Positions 45,077 through 55,078 of a stretch of DNA of 64,000 bases are shown in pieces. Location: contig JAJEKV010000047.1 in the NCBI GenBank assembly GCA_021234155.1, positions 566,544-630,543 of the forward strand, written 5' to 3'. Made by a program: the position numbers and the translations under genes. The notes beneath the pieces were generated by a model, which did not search any database, was not told the origin of the DNA, and worked only from the letters and a program-made list of their open reading frames with translations. The DNA comes from Isoetes taiwanensis (Eukaryota; Streptophyta; Lycopodiopsida; Isoetales; Isoetaceae). Positions within the stretch are counted from its first letter, which is position 1. Each line of letters begins with the position of its first letter.

Positions 45077-46150
45077 ATGGAGGAGGTTTTGACTTTATTA
45101 CAAACAGTCCAAAGAAATTTTGTTCAAGTATGTCGCCAGTTGCGCTTGGACAATAAAGAGCTTAAGGAACGTGATTGCTTCACATGAATCAGCTTTAGCT
45201 CCTGGACCCAGGTTGTTCGGGGAGCCTAAGGTCACCCCTAGGGAGAAGTTTGACTAAACTCGGTCCAAGTCCACGATTTTTGAATCGTGATCAGCTTGTG
45301 ATTCAAACCCATCCTCATAGGTATCCCACCGCCCAGAACAAGTGCGGGGCTGATTGGTTCCTCTTTCTCACTGGCCGCTTTTAAGTTGGTTTGCTCCTTT
45401 ATTAGAGAAAGGAGCCCCGAAGTTGCAAGATTTTGCCGCTGATGCAAAGCTCGAGGCACGCTTTGGAGACACCGGACATCAAAGACACACTGCCACAAAA
45501 ACTTTAATCTAAGGCAAGGCTCTCGGCCCACCAAGATATGCACTAATTTCGCACAAATTGTGGTAGATAATCGGCCTCGATAATGTTGCACTTCGAGATT
45601 GTTTCCTGAGGGGGTTACTTAGAGGATGTGAAAGATATGTTGTTGTCTATGGAGGACCTCAAACAGCTCCGCCATTAGATTTGCTTAAACCGCAAAAATG
45701 CCGTGATTTGTTGGTACTTTTACCGGATTTTTCGTAAATTATCCCTAATTTTGCCTGATTTAACAAGGATTTTACTAAATTTTGACCGGAAATTTGCCGC
45801 AAGATCTATTAAAGAAACCGGATTTTAACAACTTCAACCGGAATTCGGGGAGGAACCCCTAACTGAGCCCGCCTCAAACTTTGAAGAAGCTTCGATGTGA
45901 CTGGCCTGATGTGATAATTCCGGGCTTCAACGTAGGCAAGAGAGACGTGAGTCGTCTTCCCAATCACACAAGCTCAGGAAGCTATGACTTCTCCGGGTCT
46001 CATCAGAGAATCTAGCAGTCCTAATTCTAGCCTATGCAAATTGATCAGCCGAGGACCTTTATCTCCACGGAGAAGCAAAGATCGAGAGAGGCTAATCTTT
46101 GCCTCACGGGAGGATCGCCGGACCGGCCGCCTTTTCTCGCACTTTCACAT
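45077..46150 (+). pseudogene. Gypsy gag remnant
   Basis: ATG at 45077 (MEEVLTLLQTVQRNFVQVCR, coiled-coil-like). Later pieces are FGEPKVTPREKFD with TRSK, LSWFAPLLEKGAPKLQDFAA, DAKLEARFGDTGHQ and NVALRDCFLRGLL, which follow the standard chromovirus gag core. At about 46020 PMQIDQPRTF and EKQRSRERL mark the place just before the zinc knuckle, which is not preserved. Frames change several times. Confidence 0.7.
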
Positions 46151-46419
46151 TTCTTGACGGTTTATTCCATCTGATAAGGTCAGAAAGGCATTCTTCATCC
46201 CTATATTATTGAAATCGAGGTCTCAAGATTGGAAGCATTGGCTAACTTGATTGTGGTGCAAATAAGTCGATTTAATTAAAGTGGACAAATCTCGAATTTT
46301 GGGACCCTGACTGGAAAATGGGACTCATACTCAATTTTTTTTGAGTAGACTACTTTGAATAGAATTGTGTCTTAATAAAACAACAATAATATTTACAAAC
46401 AACAAAACCGAGAAAAGAA

Positions 46420-46690
46420 GGAGATGGTGAGAAGGTTTGAAGGGGGGCCTGAGGGTGGCAAGAGGCAAGTAGAGAGGGGAGGAGGACGGGCAAGAGGCAA
46501 TTGGGGGGGATGGAGGGATGGGAAAGAGGCAACCTGAGAGGGAGGAGGATGGGAGAGAGGCAACCTGGAGAAGGGAAGGAAGATGGGCAAGAGGCAACCG
46601 GGAGGGGGAAAAAGAAAGGGGAGGATGGGCAAAGGGGCGAATGGGAAGGAGAGAGAAAGGCAAAGGGGCAAAGATGGGGAAATGAGCAAC
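46420..46690. repeat. Purine-rich minisatellite (GGCAAGAGGCAACCTGGAG-type)
   Basis: Seven or more imperfect units of about 33-40 bp containing GGGCAAGAGGCAA and GGAGGATGGG. The long minus-strand ORFs across it are Pro/Ser/Leu low-complexity shadows, not genes. Confidence 0.75.
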
Positions 46691-47261
46691 CTTTTAGTAA
46701 TTTATAATCAATATAATTATAATAATCAATATAATTAATAAATATAATTAACATTATTATAATTAATTAAAACAATATATATAAAAAGAACAATTATATT
46801 CGATTAGTGGGCGAGAAGCCCACAAAATCCACTAAAAAACTGCCAGAAGCACCCAAAAGCTGTATGATGAATCCAAATGCGAAGGCCAGAAGGCAGATTT
46901 GGCACCCAAATGCGAAGGCGATGAATATGGCTAAGCATGACTACGCATTCTAGGGCAAGAATTTTCTCAGAAGTTCACTTACATTATAGCAAGCTCCCCA
47001 TCCTTCCCAAGAATTAGACATCCTCTTAAATATTGATAAGTAGCATCCACAACTCCGGCGTATCCAACAAAAGCTCCCAAAGCCCGCCAATCCATTAAAG
47101 ATTCGAAACCGTGGATTTAATCCTCAATAGATATGGCTAATAGACAGTGTTGTTCCCTCTCGACACACCGCTAAATCCCCTTGCCGCGAGTAGATTTTCC
47201 ATTGTTTTGCAATTGATGTTCCATGGATTCAATGCGCTACCGCAAACTCATATGCGAATCG

Positions 47262-47565
47262 GAATAGAATTAATTCCCGATTAAAATCATCCAAGAGATC
47301 AATTGCTGTCTGTGGGCCCAAATGCGTGCTTCGGAACGAATCGCCTCAAGGAGCAAAAAAATGCTCAGACAAGAGTTTTACGGAGATGGGTCCTTCAATG
47401 ATAAGTACCGCAATGGAAAAAATTGTATAGGACAATTTCATGCCTCCTCGAGGACAAACGAGACATTTGGATCCATAACCTTTTATCACAGTGGTCAACG
47501 GGCCAGGAAGCTCTCATTTCCGACCCAATCCGGCGCCCTCTTCGGCTCCAAATTTTCCTAATCGA
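47262..47565 (-). mobile_element. Short retroelement-like repeat, copy nested in the 3.24-kb element
   Basis: Minus-strand sequence CATTTGGGCCCACAGACAGC, AATTGATCTCTTGGATG and CTATTCCGATTCGC parallels the 44-kb copy (TTTGGGCCCCATAGGGCAAT, TGATCTCCCTGGACAA). Homology runs about 290 bp including the YTI..LIIEGP frame. The tail is reduced to about one TATTC unit. Confidence 0.5.
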
Positions 47566-47954
47566 TACCGCTTATGTCAGAGGTTAGTGCCAGAATTCTT
47601 TTTAGCACCGCAGTATAGCACACGGATCAAGAAGTGTTCAGGTGGTTGCATACAAAAAGAACTCCCCGCTTCCCCGGGGCCAAGGTTTTCCTTCAGCGTA
47701 TTGTTATGCCAAGCAAGAGCTTCTAAAGCTATGGCTAATCCGACGCTTTGGGACCAAAGCCGCCATGACCAAGAACAAGAACGCCATAGCCGAAGAACAA
47801 GAACGCCATAGCCGTTGATGGGTATCCATGATGGTGTGACTCAAACCGGCCCCAAAGGTATGTACCAAATTGGTATGTACTAAATTTCAAATTTTAAGCA
47901 TGGGCGGAAAAAGAGCGGGGTAAAAAGAGCGGGAGGGTCCATTTTTTTTCCATA

Positions 47955-48360
47955 TTGAGGGCATTTTCATAAAATGCATAGAATATTGTGGTTATTGGAA
48001 AATACATAATATTAGGATATTGTGCTTATTAAAAAAATATATAGTAATACATGGAGGGCATTTTTCATAAAAATGCATAGAATATTGTGCTTGTTGGAAA
48101 ATACATAATATAGGATATTGTGCTTATTGAAAAATATATAGTAATATATGGAGAGGGCATTTTTAAAAAAAAATGCATAGAATATTGTGGTTGTTGGAAA
48201 ATACATAATATAGGATATTGTGCTTATTGAAAAATATATAGTAATATATGGAGAGGGCATTTTTCATAAAAAAAAATGCATAGAATATTGTGGTTATTGG
48301 AAAATACATAATATAGGATATTGTGCTTATTGAAAAAATATATAGTACATAGTGTCCCAT
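47955..48360 (+). repeat. Tandem array, four ~98-bp units
   Basis: Units start GAGGGCATTTT.CATAAAA at about 47957, 48055, 48153 and 48253 and contain GCATAGAATATTGTG, GGAAAATACATAATAT and TATTGTGCTTATTGAAAAA. The units are over 90% alike, so the array is younger than the element around it. A half unit trails off at about 48420-48480. Confidence 0.9.
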
Positions 48361-48534
48361 TTGGAAAATCTATATTTGAAATAAGCTATGTAAGTGTGGT
48401 CTATTTTTTTTCAGATATGTATACATAATAAATGCATAAGATATGGTGTGCATTAGAAAATACATAGAAAATACCATTCTTTGGTCGATTAGTCATGAAC
48501 CTCAGAATCGGTGTTTTTCCACCCCGAGGCCGCC

Positions 48535-48955
48535 TTTCGATTTCAGCGAAGTCGAGAAAGGTCCTCGGTGATCGTTTCTCGACCCTCGGTAACTTCGCTT
48601 TTCACTTTAAGCTTCCTTTCTCAACCCCCAAAACTTCATTTTTTTTACTCGATGCTTTTCTCGACCCACGAAGTCGAGAAAGGCCCTTAAAAATCTTCTT
48701 GAAAAAACTTTTTTTTTTCCTAGTTAAAAAAAAAAGAAAAAAAAATTTTTTACTCGAGCTAATACGATTTCTACCATGAAGTCGAAAAAAGGCCATTAGA
48801 GGGCCTTGAGGGTCTTTCTCCTCATGAGTCGCAGAACCTCAAAAAAAAAATTTTGCCTACTTAGAAAAGAAGGAATTTTTTTTCTTGTTTTTGTTTTTGG
48901 GCTCTGTTACATCGGAGGGCCTTTCTCGACCTCGCGAGTTGAGAAAGGCCTCATA
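48535..48955. repeat. GAAGTCGAGAAAGG repeat field with palindromes
   Basis: GCGAAGTCGAGAAAGGTCCT (48548), GAAGTCGAGAAAGGCCCTT (48670) and GAAGTCGAAAAAAGGCCATT (48779) are direct copies at ~110-bp spacing. At 48917-48950 GGCCTTTCTCGAC and GTTGAGAAAGGCC face each other around CTCGCGA, a near-perfect palindrome. Several T or A homopolymers lie between. Confidence 0.75.
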
Positions 48956-49504
48956 CCTACATTCTTGAGTAAATGGCCCTTAGAACCGGTTGTTTTCTTA
49001 TTTGTATTGTCTCAGAGCATCACTTGCACTAACTTGATTTTGCCTTTTCCCAAAGACAAAAGCGAACAAAAAGGACATGATGGGGAGCCATGTCGGGGCT
49101 AGCGTGTTTAGATTTCTATTCTCTTCAAGTTGCTCTTGTGGCTTGGAACGCCCTCGAGACCTTGCTCGCATGTTGTTCCCGATGGGTGGTCCAACGTGGC
49201 GAAGATGATGTAATATTTGTGTCACCCGGACCATCATGGTATCTTCAACCATTGTAAACTTTGGTTTCAATCTAGAACTTTGGTTTCAATCTTTAATGAA
49301 TTTCCTTTGTTTCAGTTGCATTGTTCTTGTTCTCGACTCGCTAACGTGGGAAAATCGGAGGAAAGCTTCGATCGCGAGTTCTAGACAAAAATCGAATTAA
49401 GGATAGTTTTCGGCTCGGGGTGCTCCTTTTCATGTAAATTAACGGGGTTCAAAAAAAAAAAATGGGAATGGAATGAGTCCCACTTTAATTAAATCGACTT
49501 AAAT

Positions 49505-50230
49505 GCTTGCTTTTATGGATAATCGTTCGCCCGATGTACGCAATCCCTAAGCAAGGTTAAGCAACCCGGTTCGTAGTGATTGATGGGCCGGAGATCTCTT
49601 CGGGTGCGATCCCGCGAATGTGGCGCCTCTTGAGTTTTGTTCGAGGGAGTTTCTTGTAGTATTTCCTTCAATCTCATCGTTAGTCCACATGCTTAGCGTC
49701 TTGGTCTGCCGCCGCGGCTCGAGCTACATAACCCACCAGTTGATTGGCGTATTAGATCATTTCGATTTCTTTGGTTCTAACTCTAGTTCAGTTCATCCGG
49801 TTCAGGCCTCTACACTAACGTCGACTTGATCCAGGCACTATCGTGGGCCTCTGATTCGTCCTTCTTTTCACTCTGTTGCTGCTCCATGTGTTGATTCGAC
49901 TCTTGCCTCTGCTCCAGTTCATGCCCTAGATGCTGACCATATTCTCGATGATGTTCCAACTCCAGCTCCGATTCTGCTCTTGCACGCTTGCTCCGGTTCT
50001 AATTCATACGCTCTGGTCGGTTCTTGTTCCCTATCCCGCTCTAGTTCCTTCTTTGCTCCTGCTCCTGCTCCCTGCTCCTGTTGCCCTGCTCCTGCTCTGC
50101 TCACTACGCTCCCGCTCTTGCTCACGGTCCCTGTTCCTGCTCATGTTCCGCTCTCCTTTTGTAGAGTCTTCTTCATGCCCTCGGCCAGTATCTCAAGATT
50201 TCTTTTCGCGAGTTCGATAAATCTAGAAGG
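49505..50230 (+). pseudogene. Gypsy protease-to-RT linker remnant
   Basis: Heavily decayed. LGLPPRLELHNPPVDW near 49700 matches the 'LG.PWL..HNP.IDW' signature found at the end of gypsy protease. 50010-50190 is a run of CTGCTC/TTGCTC low-complexity sequence that has replaced the normal linker. The protease active site (DSGA) is not visible and may have been lost at the insertion site. Confidence 0.5.
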
Positions 50231-51230
50231 CAAGCTCCAAGTTCAGTGTTTGCAATCCAGGTTCACCCGTCGGCTAGCTCGGCACCAGCGAAGTCTGCCC
50301 CAATGCTCCCAGACAAATATGGTGACTTCTCTGATATTTCTGACAAAGTCAGGGCCAAGAAACTCCCAGAACATCGTCCATATGATTGTCCTATTGATTT
50401 GCAGCCGGGGACAACGCCGCCATATGGTCCAATATATGGTCTATCTCCCGCTGGGTTTATGGTTTTGCGGGATTATGTTGAAGAGAATCTAGCCACTGGC
50501 TTCATTCGACATCCTCAGTCCCTTGCTGGAGCGTCTATCTTCTTCGTCAAAAGAAAGATGATTCGCTGCGTCTGGTCGTTGATTATCGCGGCCTCAATAG
50601 AATCACGATGCCAAATCGATATCTGCTTCCTCTGATCCCAGAGTTGTTGGAACGACTCCAAGGTGCGCATTATTTCACGAAGATTGGTCCTTGGGGTGCC
50701 TACAATGGCCTCATTGTTAAGGACGTGCCATTTGAATGGACTGTGGAAGCGAAATCTGCTTTCGTTACACTAAAGTATGCTTTCACCACAGCGCCAGTTC
50801 TTGCTCATGCAGTTCCTGTGCGCCCATATGTTATCGAAGCAGATGCTTTTGATTTTGCACTTGGTGGGATCCTGTCATAGGAGGGGGATGATCATGAATT
50901 GCATCCAATCGCCTATCACTCACGAAAATTTCAGGCTACTGAAATCAACTATCCCATTTATGACAAGGAGTTGTTGGCGATAGTGGATTCTTTCGAGGAG
51001 TGGAGACATTTCCTAGAGGGACCTCCTTATAAGGTCACAATCTACACAGATCATCGAAATCTAGAATATTTTCAGTCTGCTCGAGTGCTCAACCGTCGGC
51101 AGGCCCGGTGGCATACTCAAGTATTATCACGGATTGATTTCGTGATCAAGTACCGTCCTGGATCTCTCCAAGGGAAGCCTGATGTCTTGTCTCAATGCTC
51201 CTACTTTGAGCCCAAGCTAGGTGATCCTGC
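50231..51230 (+). pseudogene. Gypsy reverse transcriptase (core deleted) and RNase H
   Basis: RT N-terminus: LPEHRPYDCPIDLQPGTTPP, LRDYVEENLATGFIRHPQS, IFFVKRK, and after a shift MPNRYLLPLIPELLERLQGA and YFTKIGPWGAYN. Immediately after, VKDVPFEWTVEAKSAFVTLK belongs to the start of RNase H, so roughly 120 residues including the YxDD catalytic box are deleted. RNase H follows well: VIEADAFDFALGGILS, PIAYHSRKF, NYPIYDKELLAIVDSFEEWR, TDHRNLEYF. One TAG at 50878 sits where Gln (CAG) is expected. Confidence 0.85.
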
Positions 51231-52290
51231 ATTTGACCAGCAATCACAGGTTATTCTAGGGCCTGATCGGTTCCAGCTTATGGCCCTCGCTTTGTTCGAG
51301 AGGCCTCATGATATGGCCTTGGTGGAGTCTGTTCAAGCATCTCTGCCCTCTGATCCATGGCTCAAGATGTATTCTCACACCTTGGCTCTGCATCACCTTC
51401 TCAGCAAATGCGATCAGACTATGATCGTTTTGAGATTCGAGATGGACTCCTGTTCCATGATGAGGCATCTGTATGTGCCAGATGGTGCTTTTAGGCTTCG
51501 AGTTCTCCAGGCTTGCCACGATTCACCTATAGCCGGACACTTTGGAGTAGCCAAGACTCTTGAACAGATTAGTCGAGAGTATTGGTGGCCTGGGCTTCGT
51601 CGCTCTGTCAAAGCTTTTATTCGATCATGTGACATTTGCTGTCGAGCCAAGGTTCCAAGGCATCTTCCTCATGGCCTTCTTCAGCCACTACCAGTATGAG
51701 ATGGACCTTGGAAGAGCATTTCTATAGGCTTTATTCCGAAGCTGCCACTCTCTCGGGGCTATGATGTCATCATGGTGGTTGTTGATCGTTTCTCTAAGAT
51801 GGCTCATTTTGTTCCCTGCAACATCACCATCACCAGTGAGGGAACCGCAGATCTTCTTCTTTGTAAAGTAGTGAGACTTTATGGCTTGCCCAATACCATC
51901 GTCAGTGATGGTGGACCACAGTTCATCGCAGGTTTTTGGAAGCGGCTTTTGGAGTTATTGCATATCGACCGCTCACTGACATCTGGTCATCATCCAGAAA
52001 GTAATGGGCAGGCAGACGTACTAATCAAACTCTGGAGCAATATTTAAGGTGCTTTATCAGTTATCAGCAGGATGATTGGGTCGATTATCTTCCCATTAGC
52101 TGAGTTTGCCTATAATAACTCAGTCCATGCCTTCAGCGGCGCACTCGCTCTCTCGAACTCCGTCGGGATCCTCGTTGGTCCCTTAGTATCGCTTAGCGAT
52201 GACTCATGTCAATCCTAGTGCAGTCTCGACTTGAGAAATTCGGGCTCTTCAATCGGATCTTGACATCATCTTCACCGGGTACCAGGGCGT
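51231..52290 (+). pseudogene. Gypsy integrase remnant
   Basis: The zinc-binding part is intact (CHDSPIAGHFGVAKT ... SCDICCRAK: H, H, C, C). In the core, the first catalytic Asp of the 'SMDFI' block reads SIGFI, so it is lost; VVVDRFSKMAHFVP and VSDGGPQFI (second Asp) remain. At 52010 NGQAD is followed by a one-base deletion that breaks the ..[11 protein letters not shown] block, after which the frame changes twice ([12 protein letters not shown]). A TGA at 51698 replaces Trp in PV*DGPWKS. Confidence 0.85.
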
Positions 52291-52765
52291 TATCGCATTA
52301 TGCTGATTTGCAACAACAGGAAGCTCCTAAATTTCACGTTGGTGATCTTGTCTCGCTTCTTCGTAGGGACCTCCCTACCTCACGTCTTTCGCAACAAGCT
52401 TGACTATCGCCATCTTGGTCCTTACGGGGACTCGGCTCAAATCAGCAATGTGGCATTGCGGCTCGAAACTCCCTCATTTGTTCGCTCCATCCGTTATTTC
52501 ATGTTTCTCTATTGAAGCCCTACACGCTTAACACTTTTCCCGGATCAAGGCTCCTCCACGGCCGAGGTTTAAGATTCTCGACTCCAAGTTTCTTCGTCGA
52601 CGACGATTGTATTATTTTGTCGATTGGGAAGGTTACTCGCCAAGTGATAGAACCGGGAGCCCGCCGAGAATCGACTAATGCTCCCTGATAAAATTGCGGA
52701 GTTTCACCGACGTTACTCCTGACAAGCCAAGTTTGAGTATTCGCCCCTAGCTCCGAGGACTCACG
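52291..52765 (+). pseudogene. Gypsy integrase tail and chromodomain
   Basis: KFHVGDLVSLLRRDLPTSRL, then in another frame NKLDYRHLGPYGDSAQISNV, the GPY module. From 52566 a chromodomain reads ILDSKFLRRRRLYYFVDWEG and YSPSDRT followed by PDKIAEFHRRY in a shifted frame. A Trp expected after SDRT is Gly. It confirms a chromovirus of a lineage different from the 3.3-6.7 kb element. Confidence 0.8.
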
Positions 52766-52771
52766 CCATCG

Positions 52772-52784
52772 TGGGAGGGGGATG
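52772..52784 (+). promoter_or_regulatory. Polypurine tract of the gypsy element
   Basis: GGGAGGGGGATGG directly before the TGTGACGACC start of the 3' LTR. Confidence 0.8.
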
Positions 52785-52785
52785 G

Positions 52786-53265
52786 TGTGACGACCATAAG
52801 GATATTTCAGATTACTATTTAATATTATACTCATATATACATAAGATGGTCGTCATATGGATGCTTCCAGCTAACGAGTCACACACCCTTGCCAAGTGCG
52901 CTCCTAATATTTGTTAAAGACATTCTTTCGCGTCTTCCCCATATGAGGAAGTATCTCCAACAAGTTCTAGAATATTCTAGAATTCTAAATGCATGCGCGA
53001 CACTTGGTGCGATCTCATCCATTGGAGTGGCGCGATCCTGACCGTTGGCCTATATATATAAGGAGGCACCTCCTTCTTGTCGAACCATTCCGGTTCAACG
53101 CCCGATCTTGAGCCTTCTAGGCATCCGCTCGTGTTCCCGCTATGCCGGGCCATTGTACTCTTGATTCTCGCTCATATATCAGATTCTTTGCCGATCTTGG
53201 CGATTTTTTTTTCATATTTCTTGCATATTTTCTACGTATTTTCCTTGTTTTTGAGATTCATGACA
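52786..53265 (+). mobile_element. 3' LTR of the 44.5-53.3 kb gypsy
   Basis: 480 bp, TG...CA (TGTGACGACC ... TTCATGACA). TATATATATAAGG at 53051 is its likely TATA box. It is better preserved than the 5' LTR. Confidence 0.85.
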
Positions 53266-53995
53266 ACGCCTTTGTCCCAATGCGGAGACGATGTGCACCG
53301 CGTGCGAATGGAAGCTATAAGTTTGGCGCTTCTTCATGGGCAAATGGGTGTACAAGTAATCGTGTGGGCCTCTCGTGAGCCTATGATTGACTTGTCTGCC
53401 GATAGTATGCCATCTTAACGTGTCGAGCATCTCGCATCCCGAGCTTATGGAAGGAAACCGGCATCTAGGTACAACTTTAGTGCATTGTGATCCTTCTATG
53501 TCCGTACATGTACGCATCATTTGCTCTGTACATCCCAACATGAGAACCAATGAGCTAGCTTGTCCTTCAAAGAAGCTTTGGGGCGATTGGGGACACATTG
53601 CTACTGCCAAAGAAAGGTTGGGCAGCGTGTATCACCCATAGCAACCACCTTCTAGGGAAATAAATAATATGGCGTTCCAATGCGCCCTCGTTGAAGGATA
53701 GAAAATTGTCTCTGGAGTAGGATTTGGTATGGAACCGTGGACTTTACCTCAAGGGCTCGCTAAGAAGGCTTTTCGCGACCGCTCGAGATCGGTCAAGTGG
53801 TGAGAGATATCACCGGACCCCCACATACCCGTCTGGGAGAACCCGGCTCGACCAAGGCCCTAAGCAGGTGGAAGGTGGCCCCGTGCATACAACTCTGCTT
53901 TGTGGGCCGCCTCGCATGGCATATAATACTTTCTAACCCACCGTGACACGCAACCTGATGGCAGCATCCTACACAAGGCACCCAAAATTAAAACA
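53266..53995. other. No recognisable gene
   Basis: GC-richer than what follows. Several frames stay open for 60-85 codons (53387-53641, 53724-53936) but none shows a family motif or consistent frame. It may be old retroelement sequence. Confidence 0.35.
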
Positions 53996-53999
53996 CTAC

Positions 54000-54680
54000 A
54001 CGGTTTTTCCCATGGTTATGACCATAAAACCATTTTACAAAACCGATACATGTAAGTGGGTTGATTTCATTAAAAACCATGTATGGCTAAAGTACGTGGT
54101 TTCCATATAGTGTTCACTAAAGTGGTTTTTTAACATGTTTAATAGGTAGAGTTTTATGTAGCACTTCATGTGTATGGCTTATGAATGTGGTATTTTGACA
54201 TTTTAAATATATGTGGTTTGTAATGGTGTTCAATATAGTGGTTCTCCAACATGTTTAATGTGTCCAGTTTAATATAAAACTTCATGTGTGTGATTTTTAA
54301 ATGTGGTTCTTAGAGCGTTAACCTAGCATGGGTAAATATTGTGGTAAGTTTGAATGTTTTCAATGCACAAGTCACCATTGGTTTGCAATCCACAACCTTT
54401 CATGTTTAGTTCATTGAAAAATAAATGGTTAAATAGTAGGATGCAATGGTTTCTTAACATCGTTTTAACATGGTTAAGACTGTAAGTCACTAGTGTTTTG
54501 TTGTTCAAAGCATTTCAAGTTAGTTATTGATTAATATCTCATTATATAATAGCCTTAAATGTAGTGGTTTTTATTGCTAATCACAAGTGTTTTGTTGTTC
54601 AAAGCATTTCAAGTTAGTTTATTAACACCTCATTACATTATAGCTTTACATATAAGTGGTTTATTTGATGAATAATTTAA
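54000..54680. repeat. Subterminal-like repeat field after CACTACACGG
   Basis: Starts CACTACACGGTTTTTCCC at about 53994. Words AGTGGTT(T/C)T..AACATGTTTAAT and CTTCATGTGTATGGCTTA-type blocks recur with ~115-bp spacing (54120, 54236). A later ~95-bp tandem pair shares AGTGTTTTGTTGTTCAAAGC (54493, 54587). A CACTA start followed by subterminal repeats recalls CACTA/CMC transposons, but no matching end is visible. Confidence 0.4.
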
Positions 54681-55010
54681 CACTTTCCCATTCAGCATCT
54701 AACATGGCATGCATATTGCAATTCACATACATCAAAGCAATCAACATACATCAAATTTTGCAGTTTGGGGCCGAGGAATTGAACCTCGGATCAGCCATAC
54801 GCCAGGATATAGCATAATAAATGGAGGATAAGAAATAAATCAACAAAGATTTCAGTTTTCCATGCAGTGACCAGGTTATATAGAACCCCCCATGATAAAT
54901 AACATCTGCAGAAACCATTTTTACCATGATATCCAAATCTCTTATAGCTTGTCACCTACAAAACTCTATAGAAACAGAATACAAAATTACAAAGGCTCAA
55001 ATCTATTTAT

Positions 55011-55078
55011 AATGTGGAAATATTTGCAAGAGACAGGAGGCACAATGTGGAGATATTTGCAAGAGAAAAGAGGCTTAA
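55011..55078 (+). repeat. 33-bp tandem duplication
   Basis: ATGTGGAAATATTTGCAAGA is followed 33 bp later by ATGTGGAGATATTTGCAAGA. The surrounding 54680-56365 has no recognisable gene. Confidence 0.6.

Larger units (their letters stand above)
46260..49504. mobile_element. 3.24-kb non-coding element with 21-bp perfect inverted ends and AAAT duplication
   Basis: Inverted ends at 46264-46284 (AAGTCGATTTAATTAAAGTG then G) and 49480-49500 are exact complements over 21 bp. AAAT stands directly outside each end (46260-46263 and 49501-49504). The interior holds no transposase: a purine-rich minisatellite, a tailed retroelement copy at 47262, a ~98-bp tandem repeat array and a GAAGTCGAGAAAGG repeat field. 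It splits the gypsy between gag and protease. It looks like a non-autonomous DNA transposon of unassigned family; the 4-bp duplication is only suggestive because the bases are AT. Confidence 0.7.
44490..53265 (+). mobile_element. Ty3/gypsy chromovirus with paired LTRs, split by another element
   Basis: LTRs at 44490-44991 and 52786-53265 share long blocks: CATAAGATGGTC.TCA, CTAATATTTGTTAAAGACAT-type, TTCTAGAATATTCTAGAA, GATCTCATCCATTG, CTTGTCGAACCATTCC and the end TTCATGACA. Between them, in order, lie gag, protease, RT, RNase H, integrase and chromodomain remnants, interrupted at 46264-49500 by a 3.24-kb inverted-repeat element. The LTRs differ by roughly a quarter of positions including indels, so the insertion is old. 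Confidence 0.85.

Noticed and set aside
46331-46754. Three overlapping minus-strand ORFs of 98-134 codons
   Set aside because: They translate a purine-rich minisatellite; all frames are open because of its composition.
49919-50220. ORFs rich in Ser/Cys/Leu or Gly/Ala/Glu at 49.9-50.2 kb
   Set aside because: CTGCTC low-complexity sequence gives open frames on both strands; it lies within the gypsy linker.
54768-54800. tRNA-like T-arm on the minus strand (CGAGGTTCAATTCCTCG)
   Set aside because: The stem-loop and a CCCC end are present, but no acceptor partner, D-arm or anticodon arm can be folded upstream. It may be chance or a remnant.
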